Positions 32,800 through 44,762 of a stretch of DNA of 64,000 nt are shown here, in pieces. The notes beneath the pieces were generated by a model, which was not told where the DNA came from, ran no database searches, and worked only from the letters and a program-made list of their open reading frames with translations. Position 1 is the stretch's first letter; every line of letters starts with the position of its first letter. Position numbers and translations under genes: made by a program. Source of the DNA: Chamaelirium japonicum (lineage: Eukaryota > Streptophyta > Magnoliopsida > Liliales > Melanthiaceae); assembly GCA_947650365.1 (NCBI GenBank), contig OX393553.1, forward strand, positions 37,167,526 to 37,231,525. The letters run 5' to 3'.

Positions 32800-35700
32800 G
32801 ATATTGATTTACCTTCATTTTGTCTCTTCAAGATTCAGATGACTGTGTTTATACTACTCGTTCAGACATGGAAAGACTCATTTGTGACTCCTTTAAACTT
32901 CGATGATATGTTGATCCTCATAGTGACCTTCTCGAGGAGCTCTCATCTCATATCCTCTTGCTTATTAATCCGGCTATCAATATTCAACTTACTAAGCCTT
33001 TTACCTATCTGGAAATTAGGAATGCAGTCTTTGACTTTATAATGTCTCGTAACAAAGTGCCAGGCCTTGATGGCTTTATGATAGAATTTTTTACATTCAT
33101 GTGGCCCTACATTGGTCGCGGTGTATGTCGTGTTATTATTCATTTCTTTTGTCTTGGTCGTATGCCTCCTACTTGGAATGATACATTTACTACTTTAATT
33201 CCCAAGAACGATAATCATGTAACTCTGGATCACTGTCATCCCATTAGTCTTTGTACTTTTCTCTATAAGGCCATGGCTCACCTTCTTGTTAATCAATTGA
33301 AACCTATATAGCCTTTGCTTATCTCACACGAGCATTGTTGTCAAGGCGCGGGCCTAGGCGCGCCTAGGCGCACGGAGACATCTAGGCCCCAGTGCGCCTA
33401 GGCACACCTCACTAAGCGGCGGCCTAGGCGCACGCCTAGTTTTAGGTAATGATTTTTGTTTTTTGTTTTAAGTAAAACCCAACCCACCCTCATCTTCTTT
33501 GTTTATTTTGTTGTTGTATACTTGTTTATACTATGTGTTCATTGTCGTGCATGTATTTGATTAGAATATGCTCAATTTTATGTTAGCAAGTGTTTGTAAT
33601 CTATTTGTTCCTTTTGTTTTTTACTTGTTTATACTATGTATGTGTCATTGTGTTCCATGCATTTGACTATAATATGTTCAATTTCATGTTAGTAAGGTGT
33701 TATATTGCTTCCTATTACATATATACCTGCAGGTATAGAGTATAGATATATACCTGTGCCTGGAGAATGCCTATGCACATAAGGCTACGCCTATGAACGT
33801 AAGGCCACGACTAGACTCCTAGGCTCCCTCCGGGCGCCTAGCCTCACCTTGATGCCTTGACAACTATGCACACGAGCAATCAACATTTATCTACGGGAGG
33901 AACATGACTGATAATATCTTGTTAGCTAAGGACGTTATGCATTCTCTGACCCAAGACCTCAATTCTTCCCAAATGGCACTTAAGATTGATCTCTCTCAAG
34001 CCTATGATCGTATGTCCTAGCAATTTCTGGGAAAGGTTCTTAGTTGTATCGCCTCCCCCGCATATGCTATATTGCTCAATTGCTCCCCTACTGCCTGGAT
34101 CCCTTCGAACCGAGGTTTGCAATAGGGGGATCCTCTTGATACATATGTTTTTTATTTTAGGTATGGAGGTGCTTCATCGCTCGATAAAAGCCTTACATGT
34201 GGGTGGTGCTTCAGCGGGTTTACAACTTTACATCCTACTCAAGCGGTTAGTCTCCCTATATCAGCATTTGCGGATGATTGTCTATTCTTCCTTAAAGCCA
34301 GTCTTCATCAACTTCAATTGTTTATGGACACCTCCATTCCTTTTCCTGTGCATTTGGCAGTAGGTGAACTCTTCCAAGTCGTCTGTTATCTTTGGGGCAG
34401 CTATACCTCGACGCCATAAGAAGTTAATTATTATTTCGGCATCTTGATTTTTCTGAAGTGACTACACCTTTTCGCTATCTGGGGGTGCTCATTTGGGGTC
34501 ACCGCATCCCAGCTCAACGCCAGGCTGACCTCTCTCATTAACAGTGTTTCATCTAAGTTAACAGGGTAGCATGCTAAACTACTCTCCTTTCTTGCTCTTA
34601 TTGTGCTAATCAAGTCTATTTAAGCTTCCATCCCCATTTACTCCATGTTTGCCACTTGGATTCCTCAATGGGCAGTGAACATCATTGGTTGTCTTATTTG
34701 GGAATCCTCTGGACAAATCAGTTGAACAATCAGGGTTTACAATTGGTTCTCTGGTCCACTCTTACTATTGCGACTTCTGCTGGAGGGATGGGTATTCGGT
34801 CTTTTGCCCATCTTCAGATGACTTTAATGACCTTAAAGGGTTTTGAAGCAACTTCTTTCTCTCGTGGGATTTGGCTCCTTTGTGGCTTCTAAGTATTCTT
34901 TAAGCTTTAATCCTTGGATGTGGCCACGGTCTCACCATTGCTCTCTGGCTTGACAGGCTATATACCATAGCGTTCCTTTACTTAGACTTTGGTCTCCATA
35001 TGTTGAGGGACCCAATGACCACTCCTATCCCTCTGATGAAATGGTCACCTTTTTGTGTATGTGGAGGTGGCTGCTACTCTAGGTTTTGTTGCTTGTGGAT
35101 GACAGCGGAGGCTGGAATGAATCTATGATATCACAGTTATTCAACCCATCCCTTGCAACCCATATTTTCCAATTGCCTATTTCATCTGCTGCTTCTCATG
35201 TGCAGCAGCTTTGGGGCCCCAATAACTCCACAAGATTTACTTTGCATGATGCTTTTGGTTAACTCCGGGTTATGATGCTTCTGATGAACCTATCTGGTTG
35301 GACCATGCTGAGCATTCTGAGTCCCAAGCCCTTACCAACTTTTCTATTTCCTGCATGGAAGATGATCTGGACTGTTGCGGTGCCTCCATCGGTTGTGCTC
35401 TTCACCGCTCCTTGCCCACTCGACAATTCCTCCATCACCGAAGCATTTTAACGTTTCCCACTTGCCCAGGATGTGGGTATGCCACCGAGGTTATCACTCA
35501 CAACTTTGGAATTTGTTAGGTCTTGGTTGCTGTTTGGATTTGTTTTTTTCTATGCATGTTTCGTACAGGCAATCGATTACCTCGCTCCAGGAGTGGTGCC
35601 TCTCCTTTTTGGTTCGAGCACAGTGCCTTTACGTGCTCGCTCTCTTTGGCCGGGTGTCTTTGCTCTCTTTGGCCGGGTGTCTTTACATCACTTCTTTGGT

Positions 35701-36320
35701 CCGTGCGGCGTGCTGGAGACAAGGAACTGTTTAATGGTCTCCAGACATCACCCATGAAGATATTACATGATTCCACCTTTCATATGCATGAGTTCCTCTA
35801 TGCAAATTATCTTTTTTTCTCCCATGTTGTGCTCTTCTGTGCAGGCTCCACTTATTTTACCTTTCAAATGGGATCTTCCTTACCTTGGGGACCTCAAACT
35901 AAATTTTGATGGCACCGCATCTGTCTGTAATCGAAAGGTGGGTGCCATTTTTATTTTGCGGGATCACTGTGGACATGTGCTATGTACAACCTCTATTCTG
36001 CTTTCTACATCATCTCCAATTGAAGACAGACGAGGGCATTATGGGAAGGTCTTCGTTTAGTTACTAGTTGTTATCGAGATGATAAATTATGGATTGAGGG
36101 GTGATACAGTATGTTATTCAGTGGATTTAAATATCCACTGATTTCCAGTATTTCCTTGCTCACATCAGGGAATTGCTTGAGCTCATCCCAATAGTTCGAA
36201 TCTCCCATCTGCATCGTAAAGGAAATCAAGCTGCCAATCGGCTCGCACGCGAAGCAAAGGACATCATCAGGCTGACATACGCGGGTTCGGGATTTTTCCA
36301 GCCCCTTTATGTGCCGTAAC
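32800..36320 (+). pseudogene. L1 LINE ORF2 remnant: reverse transcriptase, zinc-binding and RNase H domains
   Basis: The plus strand carries the 3' two-thirds of a plant L1 ORF2. RT fingers are at about 32.95-33.31 kb (SRNKVPGLDGF, PPTWNDTFTTLIPK). The RT resumes after an hAT-type insertion with ALKIDLSQAYDRMS (33975-34018). The active-site box AFADDCLFF lies at about 34264-34290. A zinc-binding segment LPTRQFLHHRSIL...CPGCG...H is at 35.41-35.52 kb. RNase H runs from LKLNFDGTAS (35.90 kb) to HRKGNQAANRLAREAKDI (36.21-36.26 kb). The endonuclease domain is absent. Many stops and frameshifts are present. The RNase H domain places it with plant L1 elements that have this extra domain. Confidence 0.8.
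33333..33868. mobile_element. hAT-type MITE in the L1 reverse transcriptase (536 bp)
   Basis: Ends CATTGTTGTCAAGGC and GCCTTGACAACTATG are inverted repeats differing at one position. CACACGAG flanks both sides exactly (33325-33332 and 33869-33876), an 8-bp hAT duplication. Both arms are full of GCCTAGGCGC words. It interrupts the RT frame between QLKPI and SHEQSTFIYGR. It has no transposase. Confidence 0.85.
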
Positions 36321-36714
36321 TTGCACCACCGATATCTTTGCTTGTACTTTTATTTGCTTTCTATAATATATATCTAGTTCCTGTTTCTTACCTAAATAAA
36401 GCACAAGGACACAAAACCTAGAAAAAAGAACTGACGGTTGTGCTGATGCCACCCCTCCACATGACGACAACACATTCCACCTAGTCAAATGAGCATTCCG
36501 GCGGCACAGCCCGCCGATTGCACCATCCAAAACCGCCACACGTGGGTCCCGAGACTTCCCCTCCAACACAGCCGAAGGACGCGACCCTGAGCTACCGTCA
36601 AGCAGCTCCGCCACCAACTTGCTGACTCCACCTCCACCTCTGCCTGCCTTATGGAAGCAAACAGGAGGCAAACCTTCATATATAAACAGTTGCGACACAT
36701 AATTGTCGTTGCAA
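36321..36714. other. 3' region after the L1 remnant
   Basis: No confident feature. It may contain the L1 3' UTR (A-rich GAAAAAAG near 36.42 kb). The minus-strand frames at 36267-36718 have no recognisable domain. Confidence 0.35.
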
Positions 36715-36915
36715 TCAATAGAAATTAGTCATCGAAGTTGCGATGACTAAGCGAGAAGCAAATACAGTCCGGGAGCCTTCGAACGAACCATCGAAATTAA
36801 GCTTAACTTCACATAGATATGGTTGGTACCATTTAAATGGCAAGGATGCAACAGCACTAGAAATATGTGGTTGATGGTCCCCTGCAACCTGATGGGCTGG
36901 CATAAGCATGTGCAT
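36715..36915 (-). pseudogene. Second L1 RNase H N-terminal fragment
   Basis: The minus-strand frame contains LPFKWYQPYLCEVKLNFDGS, the same segment seen at the start of the RNase H domain in the plus-strand L1 remnant (LPFKWDLPYLGDLKLNFDG). It stops soon after. It is a separate, oppositely oriented relic. Confidence 0.55.
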
Positions 36916-36973
36916 CCACTAGTACTCGAGGCCGTGTAGTATCAGGCGTTTCCACCATATCATAAAAAAAAAA

Positions 36974-37136
36974 GGAAAATTTTATTCATATCCCAAAAAT
37001 TTGTAACTAGCCCGTCTAGTTTTAAATATTATTTATACCCTTATCTTAAACCCCATAAACTTTTGGGTATCTACTACAATTGGAAAGGAATTGCAGTAAA
37101 GATTCTCCCGATCGGATTCCTCCAAACGAGATCTAA

Positions 37137-37188
<52 letters not shown>

Positions 37189-37454
37189 TCAAGCCATCAA
37201 GGAATGTCAAAATGTCAAATAATCAAAATAACCCTCCTCACTTCCCAATACTCACGGGGCTTCATAATTGAAAGGGAATGGGATATGATCAAGATGGGGT
37301 GGGCCATTTAACTGGGGTGTATTCAAGATGGGGTGTAAAAGAGAAGAGTATTTTTGGGATAGAAATGGGGTATGATAAAAGAACACGGGGTGTCTTCAAG
37401 TTTGTTGGAAATGGGGGCTAATTATAGATTTTTGGTGTAAGAATAAAATTTCCC
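36974..37454. mobile_element. Inverted-repeat element (481 bp)
   Basis: The left end GGAAAATTTTATTC and the right end (read inward GGGAAATTTTATTC) begin arms of about 40 bp that continue with CCAAAAAT and TAGCCC. A-runs on both sides hide any target duplication. It contains a (CT)n run at 37139-37186. Confidence 0.65.
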
Positions 37455-37462
37455 AAAAAAAA

Positions 37463-37702
37463 TAAGATAAATTACACATAGACCCCTCCTAGTTTGACTG
37501 ATTATCACTTACACCCCCTCTTGTTTAAAACCCGACAAATGTCCCCCTATAGTTTGAAAAACCATACACATAGACCCCTCTGGAGGGGTGCAAGCGATGT
37601 ATTTTTCAAACTATAGGGGGGCATTTGTAGGGTTTCAAACGTGAGGGGGGTGTAAGTGAGAATCTGTCAAACTACAAGGGATTTATGTGTAATTTATTCT
37701 TA
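37463..37702. mobile_element. Foldback MITE (about 240 bp)
   Basis: The arms carry ATAAATTACACATA then CCC and AGTTTGAC on the left and the inverse on the right. They pair over about 100 bp, including TTACACCCCCTC and AACTATAGGGGG. It starts directly after the preceding element. No duplication could be resolved in the A-rich flanks. Confidence 0.7.
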
Positions 37703-38113
37703 AAAAAGGAGCCCGATTGGGGACTTCCAAATGTGAGAATTGCCATTGCCTCATTACTATCACGCAGCGCCAGTGGCGGATCTAGGAACTCCAAACTTTA
37801 AATTTTAGAGGGACCATCTGTAAAGAATTTTTAAATTTTTTAAAACCTCAAAAGGGTCTTATTGAAAATTTACCAACTTTGGGGAGGGGGGGGGGGGGGG
37901 GGGGGGCAGCGCAACAGGCCAACAGTCGTGGACCTTTCCTCAATTGACAATAATATCCTTCTTATATTACTAAAATCCTAACCAAACTCCACTATTGTGG
38001 TTCTATTGATAGGGACATTATCTACAACTTAAGCGGCCATATTTTTGTTTTTTGGTTGTGAATGTCACAGGTGTGTGAATGGTACCACTGCCGAAGCGTT
38101 GTTGCTTGCAACA
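37703..38113. other. Intergenic DNA with a G-run
   Basis: A segment starting AGTGGCGGATCTAGGAAC near 37770 resembles a common dispersed plant repeat end. A G-run of about 21 bp lies at 37886-37906. No gene is seen. Confidence 0.4.
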
Positions 38114-38122
38114 TTAATAGAG

Positions 38123-40005
38123 GGATAATGATAGGGGAGCCCCATTCAACAAGCCCCATCGGGAAGTCCCGTTAGATGGCAACCAACCAATGACTAACCT
38201 ATTTTATATAAAAATAAAACCAAGATGAAATATCTTTATTGTCCTCAAAAGCATGATGCATACCTGACGAGCATAGAGCGAGCCTCATTTCAAAAGCATA
38301 ATGCTTTTTGGGATTTGAGTTTTTCACTTTAAAAAATCCATAACTTCTTGTCTATATATCAAAATTTTATAAAATTTATATTTTTGGAATATGCTCATGG
38401 AACTCTACAAAACTAGATCCATATTGCCTATGAAATTCTAAGAAAAAAATTTGGATATAAGACTACCTTAGGTTTGTAAAAAAAGTCCATCGGTCCGAGC
38501 TCGACTTAACCCGATCAACGGCCTGACCCAGCCCGGCCTGAACACACCATGGGTCGGGCTTGGGGCTACCACCTTGAGCCCGCAGCCCGGCCCGATTGTT
38601 ATAAAAAACTGAAATTATCATTTTTAAATCTTGGTTTCACGTTAACTGATTAAATGTCACTTACAAAAGTAAATGTCATGTAAAACTGATAGTTACAAAA
38701 TCAAGAGGTACTTTATCAGACACAAATTGCAGATAAAAGTAGGGGTGGCAATCCTTGACCCAACCCGCCAACCCGACCCGAAGTTAGCGGGTTTGGGTTT
38801 GGCCTAAACGGGTTCGGGTCATAAACGGGTCGACCCAATTGACCTGTTTATTTAATGGGTCGGGTTCGGGTTTGTACTTATGACCCGATTGACCCGACTT
38901 GACCCGTTTACCAAATGGGTCGTGTCAACCTGACCCGAGCCAACCCGTCCCAACTCGATCAAACCCGGCCCAATCCAACTTGTCTTGACCTAACCCGGTA
39001 GGTTTACATGGGTTCTATTGACCCAACCCGAGCCAACCCGACCCGACATGACCCGACCCGTTTAGTACACAGGTTAAATGGGTCGTTTCGGGTCAACCCG
39101 TTTATTCGATGGGTCGGGTTTGGGTTTAAGGTTTTGACCCGTTTATTAAACGGGTCGGGTTCGGGTTAGGTGTTTTGCCCTTATACCTATGTCTCAACCC
39201 GACCCAAACCCGACCCATTGCCACCCCTAGATAAAAGTCTCTTAATTTTACAACTGTAAAAAAAAAAAAAATGTCACTGTTGAAATCTTCGTTTCACGTT
39301 AACTGACTAAATGTCACTTAACAAAGCAAATGTCACGTAAAAATGACACTTGCAAAATCAAGAGACACTTTATCGGAGACATTTTCAGTTTATGACAGTT
39401 GTAAAATTAAGAGACTTTTATTGGTATTTTGTGTCCGAAAAAAAGTACCTCGTGATTTTGCAACTATCACTTCTACGCGACATTTGTTTTGTAAGTGATG
39501 TTTAGTCAATTAACATGAAACGAAAATTTCAAAAATGATATTTTTAGTTTTTATAAACAATCGGGCCGGGTTGCAGGATCAAGGTAGCAGCCCGAGCCCG
39601 GTCCATAGTGTCTTTGGGCCGAGCTGGGTCGGGCCGTTAATCGCGCTGGGCTGGGTTCAGACCGGGCTCCCACCGAGTTCAGGCCGATGGGCTTTTTTTA
39701 CAATCCTAGGGTAGTCTTATATCTAATTTTTTTTCTTAGAATTTCATAGGCAATATGGTTTTAGTTTTGTAGAGTTTGATTGTAGATTCCAAAAAAATAA
39801 TTTTTTCATAATTTCGATGTGTATACAAGAAGTTACGGTTTTTTTAAAATAAAAAACACAACTTACAAATAAAACAAAGAGCTCATTTTTTAATCTTTTA
39901 AAAAGCTGAAGGTAAGATAAACTAAGGATATAAGGGTTCGGTTTGAATTGCCACGTCAACGAGCTTTGTTGAGGCCTATAGAAGGTGAGCCGAGAATCAT
40001 TTTCC
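38123..40005. mobile_element. Long-arm Mutator-like foldback element (1.88 kb with nested insert)
   Basis: It starts GGATAATGAT and ends ATCATTTTCC. TTAATAGAG flanks it exactly (38114-38122 and 40006-40014), a 9-bp Mutator-type duplication. The two ends form inverted arms of about 0.6-0.75 kb. Modules such as CCATAACTTCTTGT, CATAGGCAATATGG, GACTACC..TAGG and ACGTTAACTGA appear inverted on the other side. The centre also has a direct repeat of part of the left arm (39.27-39.37 kb). A 488-bp element is nested at 38741-39228. It encodes no transposase. Confidence 0.8.
38741..39228. mobile_element. Inverted-repeat element, AGGGGTGGCAAT family (488 bp), nested
   Basis: It begins AGGGGTGGCAATCC and ends CATTGCCACCCCT. 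AGATAAAAGT flanks it exactly on both sides (38731-38740 and 39229-39238), a 10-bp target duplication. The interior is dense in GGGTCGGGTT/AACCCGACCC words. It is very close in sequence to the copy at 50695-51150. Confidence 0.85.
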
Positions 40006-40235
40006 TTAATAGAGTGATGCTTGCCACTAGTTGGGACCAAAGTGGAACAGTTCCAAGGAACTCCTCCGACTACTCTTTATTCTAGGGAACCATATGGGCT
40101 ATGCAACAAATTACGGAGTCACTTTTTTGAACCATCTCTAAGGGACTCAAGCCACTTCCAATTCTTTTTTAAAAAAATCCTTTTTACAACTTTCAAAATT
40201 TCAAAATTTATTAATGCCTAGCAAAAAAAATAAAA

Positions 40236-40408
40236 TGTTACAAGAGAGGGGAGAAAGAAGAATGCACTTGGGGATGACGGCTACGCTCTCACAAAACGTA
40301 AGAGCCTCTTGTTTATTCATAACATATATATAGAGAGCTAGGGATAAGGGATAGAGGTGTCGGTTAGATGTATCCCACTAAAGTGGGCAGCCACATATAT
40401 CTGTAACA
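40236..40408 (-). repeat. 3' LTR of the Copia element (173 bp)
   Basis: TGTTACAAGAG..TGTAACA on the plus strand. It matches the other LTR with roughly half a dozen differences by eye (for example CTTGGGG/CTCGGGG, ACGTAAG/ACGTGAG, CACTAAAG/CACCAAAG and a 2-bp length change). Confidence 0.92.
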
Positions 40409-40419
40409 CTCCCCCTTGG
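40409..40419 (-). other. Polypurine tract of the Copia element
   Basis: Minus-strand CCAAGGGGGAG lies directly before the 3' LTR, where plus-strand DNA synthesis would be primed. Confidence 0.8.
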
Positions 40420-40999
40420 ATGCCCACTTTTTAAAACATTGCCTCATTAAAACCTTACTAAGAAAAACCCAATGGGACAAAACCTTTAGTGAAGGAAAAA
40501 GAGTACAATGCGTTTTTCAGGAACGTAGTTCTTCAGGAACAGATTCGTCTGGAATCTCAGATTCTTCTAAAATTTTAGTGGGTGCGATTAACACTGCCTC
40601 ATTAAAACCTTTCGATGGAAAAACCCTATGGAAAAAACCTTATCGCAAGAAAAAGAGTACAATGCACAAAAGTTATTCTTTTGGATGTCTCCATCTGCAT
40701 CTGCAGGATGCTCCCCCTCATCTTTATCCTATATTCTATTACAAGCATTGCTTACATCAATCTTCAAAAGAAAAATACTCCCTCCCCCTAATATATTAAG
40801 ATGCTACTTCCCACCCTGTTAATACATCAATTTCGAATAACATTCATATGCCATGTTGGTGAAGTCTCCTGATGCCAATCTGATGCACCAACTTCTGGAA
40901 TGTAGAATTTGGAAGCGCCTTGGTGAAAAGATTTACCAAGTTCTCAGCTGACTTCACCTGCTTTATAATAATCTCTTTCTTCTCTTGGAGTTCATGGGT

Positions 41000-42204
41000 T
41001 TAGAAGAATTTCGGAGAGATGTGCTTGGTCCTATCGCCTTTGATGAAGTCACTTTGAATTTGAGCTATGCATGCTGCATTATCTTCGTAAATTTCTATAA
41101 GTATATTCGTAGCTGATGGGAGTTGACAACTTCCTCTGATGTGTTGAATCATCGATCGTAACCATACGCATTCTCTACTTGCCTCATAAAGGCCAGTATC
41201 TCTGAATAATTGGATGACGTTGCTACTAGTGTTTGCTTTGTGGATTTCCATGAGATAGTTGCGTTACTATTAAGAAACACATAACCTGTTTGTGATCTCC
41301 CCTTATGGGGATCGGATAAGTAACTAGAGTCTGCATATCCAACTAGGTTAGTCCTTTTATATGAATAGTATAAGCCAAGGTCAACTGTCCCTTTTAAGTA
41401 TCTAAATATATGCTTTATACCATTCCAATATCTACGTGTAGGTGCAGAGCTATATCTAGCAAGTAGATTAACAAAAAATGAAATATCATGCCTAGTGCAT
41501 TGAGATAGATAAAGAATTGCACCTATTGCACTTAAATAGAGTACTTCAGGACCCAATACTTCTTCATTTTCCTCTCTAGGTCTGTATGGGTCTTTGTTAA
41601 CATCTAAAGATCTTATAACCATGGGTGTACTAAGTGAAGAACACTTATTCATATTAAACATCTTCAGGAGATTTTCAGTATATTTTGCTTGATGGACTAA
41701 GATCTCATCCTTGTTGCGTTCGATCTGCAGGCCGAGGCAAAATTTTATCTCACCCAGGTTTATCATTTCAAACTCATTTTTAAGATAGCCAACAGTCTTC
41801 TCAATCTCTTCGGGAGATCCTATTAGATTTATATCATCTACATATACTGCTGCTATTGTAAATCCATTCTGGGATTTCTTAATAAATACGTATGGGCATA
41901 TATGGTCATTTTTATAGCCTTTCCTAGACAGATATTTACTGAGCCGATTATACCATAATCTTTCGGATTGTTTCAGATCGTACAATGCTCGTTTTAATCT
42001 AATTGAATGCGTATTTCTAGATTTGGAGTTTGGTAAATCAAATCCTTCAGGGATTTTTATGTATATTCCACTGTCTAGGTTACCATATAAGTAGGCTGTC
42101 ATTACATCCATAAGTCTCATGCTCAATCTTTTAGAGACAGCTCGACTTATAAGATATCTAAATGTGATGACATCCATAATTGGGGAATATGTTTCCTTGA
42201 GCAA
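41000..42204 (-). pseudogene. Copia reverse transcriptase and RNase H
   Basis: The frame starting at 42204 begins inside the RT fingers (ETYSPIMDVITFRYLIS), continues with MRLMDVMTAYLYGNLDSGIY, and carries the active site YVDD at 41833-41844 (AAVYVDDINLIGS), followed by INLGEIKFCLGLQIE. The thumb/connection region reads CSSLSTPM. The RNase H part reads VGYADSSYLSDP near 41.31-41.34 kb. A frameshift near 41.15-41.25 kb moves the end into a second frame ending near 41000 (IYEDNAACIAQ). Synthesis of element cDNA is the family role; this copy is broken upstream and near its end. Confidence 0.88.
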
Positions 42205-42251
42205 CTAAGCATGCTTTATATCTTTGGATCTCGTTCTTTTCATTTCTTTTT

Positions 42252-42857
42252 CTAACAAACATCCATCTGAAAACCTTCAGGGTTTATTCCTTTTGGGGTT
42301 TGTATTATAGGTCCAAACACTTCACGCTTTGCGAGGGAATCTAGTTCCGCTTGAATCACATCCTTCCATTTTGGCCAATCTTTACTTTGTTGACATTCTA
42401 GGATTGTACGTGGTTCAGTGTCATTATCATCACCCTTTATTATCTCATTTGCCATAGCATGTAAGAACATATCATCGATGACTATTTCTTTTCTATTCTA
42501 TATTTCCCTTGAGTATGTGTAGAACACAGATATCTCATCATTGTTGGATACCGATACCTCTTTCCCAGTCTCTTCTAGGATCTGGAGCATAACCTCGGCC
42601 GGAGCGATATGCTTTAATTTGGAGAAATTGGATTTTTGATTCATGATATCTTCCGGACCGTCATGAACCTTCTCTTCAGGAGATTTTATATTATGAACAA
42701 CTTCTTCAGGAGCTGTAGGGTGTGATATGCTATTTAATCTCCTCTTTCGGGGAGCTAAATCTTTAGAACCTATAGGTCTGCCACGCTTTTGGCTTGTGTC
42801 AAACTCATTTGCTGCCTTATTCTTACTTGGGATATCAATCATGGCAGGTACATTCAT
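42252..42857 (-). pseudogene. Copia integrase-RT linker, two frames
   Basis: Two adjoining minus-strand frames (42498-42857 and 42252-42470) fill the usual variable region between the integrase and RT. One carries KRGRPIGSKDLAPRKRR, the basic linker commonly seen in this family; the other carries ECQQSKDWPKWKDVIQAELD, the conserved segment before RT. A stop and a frame change separate them. Confidence 0.75.
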
Positions 42858-42926
42858 AGCTAGTATGTGTGATTTAGTTACTTTTGCAGCATCATTGAAT
42901 GCATCTGGTAACTCATTTGCAATAGA

Positions 42927-43790
42927 TTACAAGTGTATTATTCTCCTAACTTCATGCTCACATTGGGGAGTCCTGGGGTCTAGATGAGACAGAATGGAAG
43001 TATTCCATGATAATTCACGTCGTTCCTCTTGGATGGGACGTTCATTATCTTTCTTATCTCCCCCTAACGATGGAAAGACTGTCTCATCGAATTGACAATC
43101 CGCAAACCTTGCGGTAAAAATGTTGCCTGTTAAGGGTTCTAAATATTTGAGAATCGAAAGAGACTCAAACCCTATATAAATTCCCAATCTACATTGGGGA
43201 CCTATTTTAGTTCTCTTTGGTGGGGGAATAGGAACATAAACTGCACATCCAAATTTTCGAAGATGAGAAATATTTGGTTGAATTCCAGATACTAATTGTG
43301 CAGGAGAGAACTTATGGTATGCAGTTGGTCTAACTTTGATTAAAGATGTAGCATTAAGAATTGCATGGCCCCAAACACTAGTAGGTAATTTTGAGTGTAT
43401 TAGGAGGGGTCTAGCAATCATTTGAAGTCGTTTGATCAGGGATTCTGCTAAATCATTCTGGGTATGAACATAAGGTACATGATGTTCAATCTCTATCCCT
43501 AGTGATAGACAAAAATCATCAAAAGCTAGAGAGGTAAATTTTGCTGCATTATCCAGCCTAATAGATTTGATGGTCTGGTCAGGAAAATGTGCTCTCAACT
43601 TTATGATTTGTGCTAGTAATTTGGCAAATGCAAGGTTTCTAATCGATAAAAGGCACACATGGTACCATCTAGTTGATGCATCTATTAAAACCATAAAGTA
43701 TCTGAAAGGTCCATTAGAGGGGTGAATTGGTCCACATATATCTCCCTGGATTCTATGAAGAAAAGAAGGTGATTCAGACTCAATCTTCAA
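42927..43790 (-). pseudogene. Copia integrase core and C-terminal part
   Basis: The frame shows the D,D,E core: IQGDICGPIHP, then IKSIRLDNAAKFTS, then HTQNDLAESLIKRLQ. In active relatives the second site is usually DNGGEF or DNAGEF and the third QNGLAE; here DNAAKF and QNDLAE differ, which suggests decay. The C-terminal part reads FGCAVYVPIPPP and RLGIYIGFES. Integration of element cDNA is the family role. Confidence 0.85.
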
Positions 43791-44028
43791 GAATGATGGT
43801 CTGGTAATAAGCTTACTTTGGGAACAAGGGATACAAACTAACTCACTAGGTATGTGCTAATGTGCTAAAGGATGACCACAAGAGTTTTCTATGATCTTTT
43901 TCATCATTGTTGTCCCAAGATGTCCTAAACGATCATGCCAGATATTAAAAACCATAGGATTATAGAGCTTCTGGCTCACTATTTGCCTTGGATTAGTACT
44001 GAGCTGCTGGCTCATGTTTGCATGTGAC

Positions 44029-44436
44029 TCAATAATCCCAATGAATGAAGTATATCCCTAAGGATAGATTGGAGAATTTCTCTAGAGTAAACTTCTGGTT
44101 TCCAACACTAGAGGTTATACATAAGAATTCATTGTTCCCCTCGCTCAAGGTTTCTATGTGATACCCATTGGCTCTTATATCTCTGAAACTGAGTAAGTTT
44201 CTTTTAGAGTTACTAGAGTATAAGACAGATTGTATAAAGATATGGGTTCCATTAGGTAACACTAGGTGTGCTTTACCGGAGCCTTCTATTATCTGAGCGG
44301 GGCCAGCTATGGTCGATATTTTATTTGAACCAAAGTTAATACTTGAAAAGTATTTCTGGTCCCTAAGTATCGTATGAGTAATGACACTATCTATCAGACA
44401 AATGTTATCACTATTCATGTCTCCCTTGAATTCCAT
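44029..44436 (-). pseudogene. Copia protease region
   Basis: The frame contains ICLIDSVITHTILRDQKYF, the position of the aspartic protease active site. The usual DS(G/A) is DSV here. It continues with NLLSFRDIRANGYHI, typical of the protease to pre-integrase segment. It opens near 44436 with no gag upstream and ends before the zinc-binding head of the integrase. Confidence 0.75.
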
Positions 44437-44620
44437 TTCCTAATCAAAGAAATAAAGTATTATTTGATATAAGGTTCTAGCAACTTAGATATATAGGAAA
44501 TGAGAAAATTTATATTTAAGAAAGATCTAAAAGATATTATACCAAACAGACGAAATATTAACTAAAAAAAATAACATGATAATTGTTCTGATAAACGATA
44601 GAAGTCTCTCACTCAAAATC

Positions 44621-44762
44621 TCCAGGACTAAGGCTTTAGCTTTGTCTTCAGGATTAAGGTTTTGGCCTTGTCTTCAGGACTAATGTTTTAGCCTTGTCTC
44701 CAGGACTAAGGTTTTTGGCCTTGTCTTCATGACTAAGATTTTAGCCTTGTCTTCAGGAGCCT
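44621..44762. repeat. About 35-bp tandem repeat in the Copia 5' internal region
   Basis: Four to five units share TTTAGCCTTGTCTTCAGGAC plus TAAGG. They occupy the place where gag would be. Confidence 0.8.

Noticed and set aside
44621-44762. Regular repeats with similar spacing, CRISPR-like at first sight
   Set aside because: The units are contiguous tandem copies without unique spacers and lie in a plant retrotransposon.
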